Part shown: positions 41,531 to 53,599 of the stretch, piece after piece | How positions within the stretch are numbered: the stretch's first letter is position 1 | How the letters are laid out: the number at the start of each line of letters is the position of its first letter | Origin: Fragilaria crotonensis | Taxonomy: Eukaryota > Bacillariophyta > Fragilariophyceae > Fragilariales > Fragilariaceae | Reading direction: 5' to 3' | Assembly (NCBI GenBank): GCA_022925895.1 | Contig: JAKSYS010000072.1 | Span: 1-64,000 of the forward strand | DNA: 64,000 bases | Position numbers and translations under genes: made by a program | Notes under the pieces: model-generated | Databases searched by the model: none | Told to the model about the DNA's origin: nothing | The model's input: the letters and a program-made list of their open reading frames with translations, nothing else

Positions 41531-42606
41531 AACCAGACTGGATATGCGCGGCCCAAGGCCGCGTTGATCTGGGCTACTGGCGGAGTTTATTGTTGTGCTG
41601 GTAGTGTGGTTGTTTCAGTACTGTAGTATCGCCGGAACTCATTGCTTCAGTGGTATCGGTACATACACTGTATCCCTACGGCAATGAGTACTAATAGTTT
41701 CGTCCGGCAATAGAGACGTTAAATGACTGGGACGACAATTGTCTGGCCGGGCTTTCCCTATCTGGGCTACGGCAGTATTTCGTCCGGACCGGTAGTATCG
41801 GTACTCATTGCTTCAGTAGTATCGGTACATACACTGTATGGCTACGGCAATGAGTACTAATAGTTTCGTCCGGCAACAGAGACGTTAAATGACAGGGACT
41901 ACAATTGTCTGGCCGGGCGGGCTTTATTATGTAAAGTGAGTACTAATAGTTTCGTACGCCAATAGAGACGTTAAATGACTGGGACGACAATTGTCTGGCC
42001 GGGCTTTCCGTATCTGGGCTACGGCAGTATTTCGTCCGGACCGAAAAGAAAATCTTATTATGTAAAGTAACCAGACTGGATATGCGCGGCCCAAGGCCGC
42101 GTTGATCTGGGCTACTGGCGGAGTTTATTGTTGTGCTGGTAGTGTGGTTGTTTCAGTACTGTAGTATCGCCGGAACTCATTGCTTCAGTGGTATCGGTAC
42201 ATACACTGTATGCCTACGGCAATGAGTACTAATAGTTTCGTCCGGCAATAGAGACGTTAAATGACTGGGACGACAATTGTCTGGCCGGGCTTTCCCTATC
42301 TGGGCTACGGCAGTATTTCGTCCGGACCGGTAGTATCGGTACTCATTGCTTCAGTAGTATCGGTACATACACTGTATGGCTACGGCAATGAGTACTAATA
42401 GTTTCGTCCGGCAACAGAGACGTTAAATGACAGGGACTACAATTGTCTGGCCGGGCGGGCTTTATTATGTAAAGTGAGTACTAATAGTTTCGTACGCCAA
42501 TAGAGACGTTAAATGACTGGGACGACAATTGTCTGGCCGGGCTTTCCGTATCTGGGCTACGGCAGTATTTCGTCCGGACCGAAAAGAAAATCTTATTATG
42601 TAAAGT
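41531..42606. repeat. 538-bp tandem duplication with internal sub-repeats
   Basis: Copy 1 (41531-42068) and copy 2 (42069-42606) differ at only one or two positions, so the duplication is recent or homogenised. Each copy contains three diverged versions of a unit containing CTAATAGTTTCGTCCGGC and GACGTTAAATGACTGGGACG. Flanking AGTACTCATTGC/GCAATGAGTACT segments are inverted and could fold into hairpins. No coding frame spans the array. The assembly could have collapsed or expanded it. Confidence 0.85.
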
Positions 42607-42780
42607 AATAAAGTAACAAGAACACGAAGAAGAATTCTTGACAGAATGTTTTCGGAACAAATAAATTGAGTCGAAACATGCGTTAAATAATTGGTTCTAA
42701 GTAGTTTTTAGGTGGTAACGAGTTACGCGTCGTAGTCTATGTCATACTCCAGTACTGAATTCTAAGTACTTCATACTAAT

Positions 42781-42804
42781 CATCTAAGGGTGCCAAAACC
42801 AAGT
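42781..42804 (+). repeat. left terminal inverted repeat of the 11.9-kb element
   Basis: The 24-bp sequence begins CATCTAAGGGTGCCAAAACC and is repeated in inverse orientation at 54628-54651 with one mismatch. Confidence 0.8.
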
Positions 42805-42919
42805 CGGCTCTTGGATATGAAAAACCAATTATCTTTGATATGATAATTTTTTGTTCATAATTTTTACCTAAAATATAGGTAAAAACTTAGGACTAAAGAG
42901 CTTGTACATCATGTGTATG

Positions 42920-43150
42920 AAGCGGGTTTCCTCGTATTCCTGAACTCTGAAATTTATTTTTCCTGAACTTTTTCATCTCTTGCATAGGAGCTCATACTTT
43001 GCATTCCTGAGCTCCAAAATTTCAATTCCTGAATTTCACTGACTCATTTTTACTAACACTCGGGTGGGATTCCTGAACTCTTGGACTCTAAATATATGAA
43101 CTATACCACTTCTTCATTTGTGATCATGAATTTCAATTCCTGAATTAGAT
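42920..43150. repeat. left subterminal ATTCCTGAACT motif cluster
   Basis: About eight copies of TTCCTGAACT and close variants (ATTCCTGAATT, TTCCTGAGCTC) are spaced 20-60 bp apart. The right end of the element (54420-54590) carries the same motif in palindromic form (TTCAGGAATCCTGAA). Such clusters usually bind the transposase. Confidence 0.7.
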
Positions 43151-43341
43151 ATTCGAAAAGAAGAAGTTTGCTGTGTAGTGTGTATGAAGTAATCACCTCA
43201 GTAGTTCTGAGCTGACATTGTTCATATAATAGATGTTATTGTCGCTCATTTTAACTTTTGTTGGAGATTAGTTTTAATTGTGCCTATTCGTGTGGCTTTG
43301 ATGAACCATTCTACTATTCATTACTAAGTGTCTGATCTATT

Positions 43342-44549
43342 CTAAACTGCCTCCACTTTCAATTCACTGTAGACAAGTTCAGGAGCAAGATGACTGGAGT
43401 AGTTATCATCCTCCTCATCAGAGTCCTCGTCAAATACATCAATGCACTTGTGTGGGCGTTTCTTACCCTTGTCATCAAATTGTTTCCTGACCCCGGCCAG
43501 ACTCCTTTTTCCTTCTGGACAGAAACATTTTAAGTAGTTCCTGGTTGAATGTTGGGGTGGTTGATTTCTTTCTATCATTCTTGATGGCCATGTATAATTC
43601 ATCGTATTTCCTCATTCCCACCTGTGACCAACCACAGCCTCCCCATTATCATGAGCACCCTTGTTCCTGGAGAATGTGTAAAGTGGTGGCTGCGAACATG
43701 GTATTGCAAAGATTGGTCAGAAGTTAGGATGTGGTTTTTCATTTCATTTAGTATCATAGTGTAACTTACGGGTAGGTTGTTGTTGTCCTCATCAGTCCAT
43801 GTACCAATTCGCTGTTTCCAACAAGTGATAACAAAACAAGTCAGTTTCTTGTTGTTTGTTCTGTGACAAACCATTCGGATAAACTTACCATTTTCTCTGT
43901 CTTAACTAATTCCATGAACCACCTCTTCCCATAGTTGATCAGGCACAGCAAAATGAATGCTTCATCACTTATGGACAGGATTTTCTTGCTCCATACTTTT
44001 CTGTCAGTTGTTGCACAGTGGTTCTCCATGTTGATAGTGTTATTCCACTTGCTGCTGCCGACAATGCATGGGGCATAGGTGTCTATGATTTGGGCATAGT
44101 AGCAGATATTATCCCTCATCTTGAGGAGGTAACTGGTTTCTTCCTCGCTTCCACTGTATAGGCTGTGTTCATACGTTCCTAAATTGGAAGTGAATCCCTC
44201 TGGATGCAAGGTGTTTGATGTTGAATGCAAGTGAGTGTGAGTATGCTCGGGCTTTGGCAAAGTACACTCACTTCAATTCCTCACCTTTGAATTTCGTTTG
44301 CATGTTTTTATTGCATTGTTCGAAGATCAGTGTGTGTTTTACAACTATTCTCCGCATCCCAAGCCACCAGTTTTCGGTTCCTCGAATGTTTGTGTGCTTC
44401 ATGATAAAGCCACAAAGTGTTTTCTCATCTTCACTGAAATGAGAATGATAGTCTTTTTGATAGAACTTCCAAATAGAGAACACGTGTTTTTTGATGCAAG
44501 TCTTGATCACACTGATTTGATTCTCTTCTGTATTTTCCGTCATGCTCAT
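43342..44549 (-). CDS. four-exon accessory protein of the 11.9-kb transposon, unknown function
   Basis: Exons 44285-44549, 43889-44178, 43770-43811 and a last exon starting at 43621 join in phase across introns of 106, 77 and 148 bp with GT-AG ends. The product contains IWKFYQKDYHSHFSEDEKTL, then SISDEAFILLCLINYGKRWF, then RIGTWTDEDNNNLP followed by VGMRKYDELYMAIKNDRKK. The last pattern (T-W-T-D, then G-x-R-K-Y-D-E-L-Y) recalls proteins found in many diatom mobile elements, whose role I do not know. In one frame the protein stops at 43475 (247 residues); a neighbouring frame continues to 43342 with a Lys/Asp/Glu-rich tail (CIDVFDEDSDEEDD) that looks like real coding sequence, so the true end is uncertain. 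The start at 44549 is the first ATG in frame. Confidence 0.6.
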
Positions 44550-45463
44550 GTCCACTATGCTGCTTAGCCCTGGAACCGATGATGTTAGTTGGCTGTCACT
44601 TGATTTCCGACTTTAATAGTTGAAGGTAGGGATGGTGGATTTCCGTATGCATGCTTCTGTCCTAGTTTTGCATCCATTTTCCGTGGCACTTCTTCCTCCT
44701 CCTCCTCCTCGTTGTCACTTTGAATCAGATCATTGGGATCTGTGGTCACTCGTTCACGCCTCTTATGAAGTCTCTCCTTTGTTTCCTAGAGCTGGGCTTT
44801 AAGGCAGTCATGCCTGCTGCTGTTTGGTGTGCCATTGATGCCATGGTTGTATTTGTGGTGCTTCCTTGTTGTGTGAAAACTTTCCGATTGTGCGCCAAAT
44901 TTTGAACACTGAAAATCCTGTTTGTGGGATAGTCTTTTTGCCACCATTTGAATTTCATACCAAGTACCGAGTTGGTATGTAGGTTCTACACATTCATGCA
45001 GGGTTTTCAAATTTTGAATTCATACCACACCCCCCTTCATTTTTTACATACACCAAAAATGTACCGAAAGTAAATGTACAATTTGAATGCACGCTTTCCC
45101 GAACTTCTGTTTAGTGAATCTGTGTCCTGTCAATTTCAACACCTCATTTTCACTTCACTCGTCCTCTTCAAAACCCTTTCTTCAAAACCTTCTCTTCAAA
45201 ATGTTGTCCTCGTCTGCTTCCTCAAAGGCACCCCTGCTCTTCTGTCAAAACCCCTTCTGCCTGAATTTCAACAAGAAACCCTTTTCCAATCAAGCAGCAT
45301 ATACACAGCATATTGATAGAAACATCGGGTGTTATAATTTCATTGTGAAGAAATCACACCATGCAGCAACACATGGGGCTTCTGCTTCACACCGTCGCCG
45401 TCTTCATGAGGATGGGAATATCACATGCACAAGTAACAAGAGGCCTGCCCTTTAAGGCGACAT

Positions 45464-47734
45464 ATGGTGAATGATCCCCACATGGATTTTGATGGCACAG
45501 ACAACCTTCTGCAGTTTCCGGCTGGCAATGGTGTGGAAGTTGAAAGCACTTCTTGTGAGGACATCGAGGACTGCAACAAAAGTGATGATTTGTCCATGTT
45601 AAGTGATGACCCAAACATTCTTACCTGTACGAATTCTGCACTTGATGAAGATGTGGAAGCCCCATCATTTCGTTCAAACTTCATGTATACTACCGATCAG
45701 AAGTGGACTGTTTCTCTCCTCAAAATCCTGGACCATGCCAATGCACCCGACTACACTTTTGGTCAAGTCCTGGAGTGGGCACGCTCTGCATCTGCTGATA
45801 ATTATTCTTACAACCCAGTGGGTGGACTCTCGCGTGCCAAAAATGTTGATGCCCTGATCAACTCAGTTCGTAATGGGAAAAGACTGCTTCCCTTTGTACG
45901 AAGAGTGGATGTACATCATGGCTCTCCATCAGATGTGATTTGTTTTGACTTCGCTTCACAGTTGCTAAGTTTGCTGCAAAATCCAAGCATTATGACTGCA
46001 GAAAACCTTGCCATCGATATCAATGATCCCCTGAAGCCCTACCACAAATTGAAAGGCAGCAATGTTTTGGGTGAGGCACTGTCCGGGAGTGTCTATCGCA
46101 AGGCGTATGATCGATTAATCACAGATCCTCAGAAGCAATTGTTTGTTCCAATCATCCAATGGATTGATCGTACCTCTGTAACAGGGAATGATCGCTTTTC
46201 ACTTAAACCCTACATGTTCACTCCAGCCATTTTTACAGAAAAATTCAGAAGGAGTATCAAGGCATGGGGCTATCATGGCTTTCTCCCAAAGAGGAAGTCC
46301 TCATCAGCTCAGAAGCAGACACTTCGTATGGGCGATGCCATTCGTATCTATCATAAGGAGCTGGATGCTGTATTGAGACCTTTCGAAATGTTCACCACAA
46401 CTGTGTGGTGTTCATTTGCCAATTGGTCCAAAGGGTAGAATCTGTGTCGACATTGTCACATGTGTGTTGTTCATCATTCAAGATATGCAAGAAGGAGATA
46501 TGCTGTGTGGTCGGTATGGTGTTCACACCAGTGGAATCCAACGCCCTCATCGGTGCTGTGATGTCAATTATGATGATCTGAAGAACTGTGATGTCCATTG
46601 CAAATACCTGGTAGCCTCGGATATGGGTTTCATTGCCAGGAGTAATGATGATGATCTCAGGAAACGATGGTCTCAACATAAACTTGAAAATGCATTTGAA
46701 CACATTGCCTTTGCTGACCCTGAGCGTGGAATCTTTGGGGCCACTCCTGTGGAGACAATGCATGCATTTCGGAAAGGTGTCATCGAGAAAGTAACAAAAC
46801 TTATATTGGACAGTCTTCCAGCATCCAAGAAGGCTGCCTTTGATGACCTTGCAATAGCATTTCACAAGTCTCATCGCCAAACCTACCGAAAGGAGTATCC
46901 ATCAACAGATTTCAGCAATGGGGTAACAAATTTGACAAAGATAACTGCATCAGAACGCGTTGGCCTCGTTTTTTTGTTTGTCATCCTCTTCCAATATGAA
47001 GCAGGATGGCAAATGATCCAAACATGTCTTGAGAAAAGAACAACTAAGAAGGTTCCTGAGGTCCTTGAAGTACTTGAATCTCTCCTTTGTTTCGATGCTT
47101 GGCTAAACCAGAGTCATTACTGGGAGACTACAAATCCAGCACATGTTGCAAATGAAATGAAGAAACATCAGGATTCCATTCGCAATTTCATGGATATGTG
47201 CAAACAGTCCATTCCCTTGAAAGTTGAGGGAAAGGAGGATGACAAGAAAAAGGGTAAGAAAAAGGGAACCATCATAAGGAAGGAAGGACAGAAAAGCAAT
47301 GCCGAGGATGCATGGAAGTTTCGAAATTCCATGAGTTGTTACACATTGTGGATGATATGTCTCGGTTTGGCTCTCCAGTGAACTTTTGTGCACAGCGTCC
47401 AGAATCACTTCTAATTCCTGCTGCAAAGCACCCTGGGAGACGGGCACAGAAGCGAATTGAGGGTTCTGCATATGAACTTCAGGCAGCCCAACGTTTAATG
47501 TACTCCTTCATGATCGACACCATACACACGCGCATATGGGAGCAACCAGATGGTGATGCTGATGTACCCGACAGCCACCATGATGATGAAACAACAAGGA
47601 ATGGAATCTTTCAGAGCACCGGACAAGCAACATTTGGCTGTGTTTATCGATTCAAATCGAGTAAACAAATTCAGTACAAAATTGAATGGGACACCAGAAC
47701 TCACCGTGATTTACTTGCTCTTCCCTGGAGTTGA
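45464..47734 (+). CDS. DDE transposase-like protein of the 11.9-kb element (Plavaka/CMC-like, tentative)
   Basis: Three neighbouring frames carry one protein-like series. The first has SNFMYTTDQKWTVSLLKILD, GLSRAKNVDALINSV and the segment FVPIIQWIDRTSVTGNDRFS followed by KPYMFTPAIFTEKFRRSIKA; a P-I-I-x-x-x-D-x-T strand like this holds the first catalytic aspartate in Plavaka and CMC transposases. The second has FIIQDMQEGDMLCGRYGVH, a likely second aspartate strand followed by RCCDVNYDD, then GIFGATPVETMHAFRKGVIE, where the acidic residue fits the catalytic glutamate region. The third has KFHELLHIVDDMSRFGSPVNF and KHPGRRAQKR. Two changes of frame separate them. Catalytic assignments are inferred from pattern, not alignment. 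The start at 45464 is arbitrary; coding may begin later. Confidence 0.62.
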
Positions 47735-48140
47735 TTGAGTTTCTTTTGATTCCTTTAAGGAATCCGACTCAATAACATTTTGTACTGAATACAAACGAGA
47801 TGTCCACACCTTTCGATGTCATCCCTGCTATCAGTCCGATGGTCCCATACATGACTGGATGATAATTGACTTTGGGAACATGGGAAGTTTCCTGTCGTTT
47901 GGCTCTTGTAGTTGTTGTTGACTCACCCGGATCCGGACGAGAGATACCAACTGGTTGTTCAATCAACAGAAGAAATTAAAGAACACGAGTCAACACTGTT
48001 GAGAGAGTGGAAGTGGTCTCCAACATACCACCTTGTCTCTGGAAACACTGTCGTGGCCCCTGTTTTGTTATATCCATCTCACACAACAGTTCCACAGTTC
48101 TTGAGACAAAACCATATACAGAGTGGGCATCCAAATTCGC

Positions 48141-49563
48141 TTAGCTAGCTTGTTGCATCAAAGTACCTAAAGGAAACATGTTGCCATCGTCTGTCCGAGC
48201 CCTCACAATCTTTGGACCATCACCATCGGCTCGCTTTCGCTTGTTTGAATCTACCCAAAGAGTAAAACTTGCCTTCCTGTTGATGTCTGGGCCATCATAA
48301 AAAGAGAGTTGCCTTCGAAAGCTCACAAACTCATTCTTCACAGTTGAGGTTGAGCAGCAATAATCCAAGGCCTCCTTGCAGAGAGGAATTGCAACCACTT
48401 CATTTGCATCATACACATACCCACTGTGAATGGTAACTGCATGTGAACCATTTCCATCGGATTCATTGAGCACAGCCAATACCATTGTGTCCTTCATTTG
48501 TTCTTGAAGGAGTTGCCAATCAAACATGTGTGGTCTCTTCAGAACTTGTCGGGTGATCCATGTAGGCAGCTGAGTTTCAGCAAACTGTCCCACCTTTCGA
48601 ATGGCATCAACAGTACCTCCTCTTAGGTGACTTTCACCAAAATGGTTAATGGATTTGGCAGCATTATCAAAGCCAATTGCATATAAAGCACTGGCCAATG
48701 ACTTTGAAACACAAAGATCTTCACCTTCGGATTGTACAAAGTGGACCTGGGGTGCTTCAGGAACCTGCAGCTTGGGATATTCATGCAAATGTGATTCTTT
48801 GAAATCGCCCACTGGTATGTCAACAAATCCACACCTCATACGCTTGACCTCCTCCAAGAATCCTGTCTTAAATTGTTTCACAAAGTCTTCATCAGTTCGA
48901 ATGGGCTGTGTTTCTCCATGAAAGATGACCTCCCAGTAACCAGGGGCCTGTATCTGCTTCATATGTTTACCCCCTGGTGAGTCACTGTTGCTCCTTAAGG
49001 ACCTTTTCGACTGAGGATCAAACACCCATTGTGTCTGTGGGGGAACGTATCGCAGCTTATGTACCTTTTTAGTATGAATGAGGATGGTTTCCTTCAGGAA
49101 CAGGTACAAATCCATCCGTGTTTCCAACGTTAATGACATGTTGGATTACCCCTTTTGCATAATCGGCATCCTTGATCCAGTCTTTGGAAACAGCAATTTT
49201 TTCTTCCTTCTTTTCCAACTTTCCTTCTTTTGTCTTAACATTGTAAACCAAAAGTGCAACAAAGGTATCTTCACGTGGGTTGTACTTGAGGCCATGCACC
49301 ATGGCCTCAGTGCCAAATGTCCATTCCAATTCAAATGCCCTTTTGAATTTCTTCCTTTCCTTCTTCATAAACTTTATTTCTTTCGTGTACTGCTCTCTGT
49401 AATCATCCTTTGTCTTTTTCTTCTTACATCCATCAATTTTTCTTTGCATCTCGGCCCGCTTCTTTTCCACATTCTTCAGGTGATCTTTGGTAGAGCTCCA
49501 ACCCCAGTACAAAAATCTGTCCTCCACAAATTTGTTCATTGCTGCTTCATCCCTAAGAAGCAC
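48141..49563 (-). CDS. papain-like cysteine peptidase candidate of the 11.9-kb element
   Basis: Two overlapping frames (49563-49069 and 49139-48141) carry the protein. The N-terminal part is a Lys/Glu-rich helical segment (KKRAEMQRKIDGCKKKKTKD) followed by EAMVHGLKYNPREDTFVALLV. The C-terminal part includes EGEDLCVSKSLASALYAIGF, where a cysteine at the start of a helix would be the nucleophile, and GNGSHAVTIHSGYVYDANEV, which supplies the His and a following Asn/Asp. That order (C, then H, then N/D) is that of papain-fold enzymes, including OTU and C39-like families. Function in the element is unknown; a desumoylating or deubiquitinating role beside the Ulp1 gene is speculative. Confidence 0.5.
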
Positions 49564-49576
49564 TGGTCGATCTTTC

Positions 49577-52467
49577 TCATCTCCTTTCTTTCGCCACTTT
49601 TTCTAAATTTCTCAACTTCATTGTCTGATACCAATGTTTTGTACCTACTTTCTCCAAAAGGTAATTTCGGGCATTCATCAGGTACATGAATGTCTCCATA
49701 ACCATACGTACGAGGAGGCCCACCTTTCCATACCCTGCTTGCTCGGGAAGCTTAGCAGGATCATTCCACCAGGCTTCGTTGAGATCAATATCTTCTTCCT
49801 GTTGTTCAGGTCCATCAGCAGATCCAGATGGTTTGAAATCGGCAACATCCTCCTCTGATGGCAAACTCCGTTCATTGGCATTTGGCAAAACATCCTCCCT
49901 GGAAGAAACATCCTCCAACGTAACACTGTCGTCCTGTGAGGTCACACAGTCGTCCTCTGTGGCATTGGATGGTACTGGGATCCAGGGCCACGTGAAAGTC
50001 TGAAGTTCCAACTTCAGACTTCCGTAACAGGGATCCATCAAATGATTTGAATTCTGACGTTTTGGGACTGTGACGTGTTGAAATTCTGCAATGCGATCAA
50101 ACAGCAAAAACCACTGTGCTTTCATCGCATGCAAGTAGGAAATGGAAGCCGAATCATCCCTTTTAAACAGTTTTGTGAATATTCCCTGTGGAAAACAGCA
50201 AATGTGCTCCTTCGATTTCACATCAGTTGACATCTGGATTTCCATGCGATCGCGTCTAAACATTTCGTTGTACGCTGCAACTCCATCTTGAGTCCCAATG
50301 ATATCTCGGAGAATTATTGCAATTGCAGCTATAATCCCAATCCCACAGCTATGGCCATCTTCTTGCAGGAAGAACATCATTATCCAACACCCTCAATGCA
50401 GGGAATGTATTGGTGCCCTTCATTTGCCCAAAAGGTTCGTCCGAACGGACTGAGCCACTTCATCTTGTTTGGAGTGCTGCTATCATTTGCACTGTTTTTC
50501 CTTTGCTCCTGGTAACTGAAGGCAAGGTTCAGGAACCAGACAACACCGACATTGTTTGGAATTTTCTCGTGCCGGAGGGATGAAGACTGCAATAGCGAAA
50601 AAACATGTCCGGAGGCATGATACATCATCCGTGGCAGCCACAACGTCTCCAGCATTGAAAACAAATGTTGCCCCCAATGATCGTTGCTGAGATTCGTAGG
50701 AAACACAATCAACCTTTTCTGCAGAAGCCCTGGATAGAACAACAGGACTTCCTTCACAACACGATTCATTTGGTCATCATACTTCTGGTAAAGTTCTTCC
50801 TTAGAACTTCCATACCTTTTTTCACAAGGGCAAGACATTCTGCATGATCGGCTCCATTGGCTACCATCAAGTCGTTTCGTACTTCTTTGCAGATAGATGA
50901 CGTTGAAGACGTCAAAGCAACCTTGAATTACCTGCATGTCGTCAAAAGACAGGATTGCAACTGATGTGTGATACCTGCCATCCCTCATGAGGAGTGAAGT
51001 CATCATTTGCAGCTCACGGGTGGCCATCCAAGTTTTCCCACCACTTTTGCTATGATCAAGCCTTTCCTGTGATCCCATTTCTCCAAAACCACGCAACTGG
51101 TCAGGCAGAACCAGGTCACCAAATGGTGGTGGAAGAAGGTTGTTCAAATAGTCCAGACCGGTAAATGCCTCTTCCAGATCTGCATTTGTCAGCAATGCTC
51201 CACTTGCAACATCATCTTGGAGATCGATTGTTGATGAAGGGTATTGGCACCATACAAATGTTTTTCTGGTGTTGCTACCATCATTCCGTGCACTGACTGT
51301 CTCATTGTTGCTCTGCACAATCTCCAAAACATCACTGCTCACGAGGGAAGGGGAACCACCACTCGATTTTGCGACTATATTGATCTTGCTTTCTTCCTCT
51401 GACTCAACAACAGCACGCGGGGAACCATCATTTGTTGCACTGATCACATCACTGTTGCTTTCAACAACCTCGACAGCAGCACTGTTAGCAGCACTGTTCA
51501 AAAGGGAACCGGAAGAAAGTTTCATCAGAGGGATAATGCAGTGCTCCTCAGACTCTGGTACAATCCATGCAAATCCACCTGTGGTCTCGTCCATTAAGGT
51601 GTCGGCAATTGTCTTGGGAAGAAACTCAATGCCAGTTGTGTCTTGGAGATTGATTTGACGGAACCCACAGGCTTGGTAGAATTCCTTTGGCTCGTCATGG
51701 GGACACTGCAAGTAGATGTCCACACCATGTAGGCTCTCCTGACATTGTGACAGCTCACGGTGAGACAATAATAAAAAAGTTGAATGCTTGATGAGCATTA
51801 CTAACATCAGACGTCCAAACCCTTGCCGTCTCCAGGATGTAAGACCGGATGGCTTCCGTGATTCAGATTCTGCAATCAACAGCCAAAGCACCAACGACGC
51901 ACCAACTTCATCTCCAATTCCACTTGAAATGTAATGCATGCAATAACAACAGAGTCTTGGCACCCTATGACAGATTTCTTGAAGGGGTCATCTTCTTTTC
52001 AAGAGGACGTCCCACAATCATTATTGATGGATCAGAATTCACAGCACGATCGATAGAGCTCAAATCAGCTTCTGTAGAATTGAATGATGTGCTGTAGAAT
52101 TGCCTTGCAGCTTCTGTCGCCCACTTAAACCTTGTCGCCTCAGCTTTGTTTGTTTGGACACGTGTGGGGTACAACGTAACTACCTTGAATTGCCAAATTT
52201 CATTGGAGTCCTCTCTTTCGTTCTGAGTCATAATCTTGGACAACGGGAGGTCTTGAAACCAAGAGCTGAACATGTGTAGTGGAAACTCTGAAACAGCACG
52301 AGCGGGTGATGATAAAAGACTCGAACTTGCGATCTGAATTGTTTATTGACCTTTGTTCCTGGAGGTGGTGTGAATTCATCCATACCATCACGGAACAGGT
52401 ACGCCTTATCCATAGGGACTCCTCCTTGCTGACGAGAGACAGGGGACAGTGATGGAACCTCTGCCAT
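49577..52467 (-). CDS. GNAT acetyltransferase-like plus Ulp1/C48 SUMO-protease-like protein of the 11.9-kb element
   Basis: The coding signal runs on the minus strand from MAEVPSLSPVSRQQGGVPMD (52467) to 49577 across several neighbouring frames. The first part has RVFYHHPLVLFQSF and SSWFQDLPLSKIMTQNE. A GNAT-like domain follows around 51950-51650: VVIACITFQV as a central strand, RRQGFGRLMLVMLIKH as the acetyl-CoA loop (R-x-x-G-x-G), and EFYQACGFRQINL as the terminal strand. After a Ser/Glu-rich linker comes a C48 protease core: KRLIVFPTNLSNDHWGQHLF (His-Trp) and LQEDGHSCGIGIIAAIAII (Gln and catalytic Cys-Gly). A charged tail follows. Transposon-borne Ulp1 domains are known in several DNA-transposon groups; linkage to a GNAT domain is unusual. 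Whether this is one protein or two is not settled because of the frame changes. Confidence 0.6.
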
Positions 52468-53213
52468 TTTGTTGGTTGAAATATGAATAATCCTCCAACT
52501 GGTGTGCGTGTATACAACTCTTGAGCATGCGAACAGACAACTGACAAAAGAACCAATACCGGTAGATCAATCTGGTTTGATTCACTCAAATCAATGAGAA
52601 TCTCTCGCAGATGACCGAATATTGGATTCTAGATGACAGATTGCCTTACAAACTCAATCGAAGCACGCACACAAGACGAAGTACTTATTCCCTCAATTAA
52701 CAACAAAATGAGAAGCACAACACTTGTCGACAAGGATCCTAATTATGAAAGGAGAAGAAGAGGAGGATGTGAGATTGAAAGCTGGAAAATACAATCATGT
52801 GCAATGACACAACGTCAACAAGAAAGACTGGAGTACAGTACCAGCACAATGTTGTACGGAAGCCTCCAAGGTACTGTCGTGGTGCGAACTCGTCCCAGTA
52901 CTTGACAGTACCATGAGTACAGTACGTAGACAATGGTACAGGCACAACAGGAGTACCTCAACAAATCAATCAGTTGCTCACAATGATGGAAACGACGATT
53001 CAACACAACATTCTTGTGTTGATAGGACAAAACAATCAAAAACTCACGAACAAGAACGACAGTTAAGTGCCCTTGTTAGTGGAAAGGAAGAAGAAGCAAA
53101 GGGCAAGGGGACAAGCACAGAATGAAACATTCAATGCGGTGTTGGGCATGACACCAAGTTGTGACATCGACAACCGTACAGCAGGCACAAGGTAGTATTG
53201 TAATAAACCGTAG

Positions 53214-53590
53214 GTCCACCAAGGTACTGTCATACTCCCAGTACTTGATAGCAACATGAGTACAGTACGTAGACAACAGTACATGCACAAGGTAGTGTTG
53301 TACCGTAGCCTCCAAGGTACTGTCGTATTCCCAGTACTTGGCAGTACCATAAGTACGGTACGTAGACCACGGTACAGGCGCGACGTAGTGTATTACCGTA
53401 GCCTCCAAGGTACTGTCGTACTCCCAGTACTTGGCAGCACCCTAAGTACGGTAGGTAGACGACTGTACAGGCGCGACGTAGTGTATCACCGTAACCTCAA
53501 GGTACTGTCGTGCGAACTCGTCCCAGTACTTGACTGCACCCTGAGCACCGTACGTAGACAACGGTACTGGCACAACGGGAGTACCTCAAA
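53214..53590. repeat. about 93-bp minisatellite (four copies) rich in GTAC
   Basis: Units start with CCAAGGTACTGTCGTACTCC and contain GTACTTGGCAGTACC and TACGTAGACnACGGTACAGG, repeating at about 53224, 53317, 53410 and 53502. A lone diverged copy lies at 52860-52975. The array lies upstream of the GNAT-Ulp1 gene, inside the 11.9-kb element, and has the same GTAC character as the host promoter regions. Confidence 0.8.
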
Positions 53591-53599
53591 ACTCATTCG

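Larger units (their letters stand above)
40890..42715. mobile_element. non-autonomous TIR element (MITE-like), TA target duplication
   Basis: The element has 31-bp terminal inverted repeats beginning CCACCTAAAAACTACTTAGA, matching at 30 of 31 positions, and is flanked by TA on both sides (40888-40889 and 42716-42717). TA duplications fit the Tc1/mariner superfamily, but no transposase is encoded. The left end carries three perfect 19-bp copies of ACTTAGAACCAATAATTTT, with a fourth partial copy at 41436, which may be binding sites for a transposase supplied in trans. About 60 percent of the interior is a 538-bp tandem duplication. At 1.83 kb it is long for a MITE. Confidence 0.75.

Noticed and set aside
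53212-53590. CRISPR-like array, because of regular repeats
   Set aside because: The 93-bp units are contiguous with no unique spacers, and the sequence is eukaryotic; it is a minisatellite.
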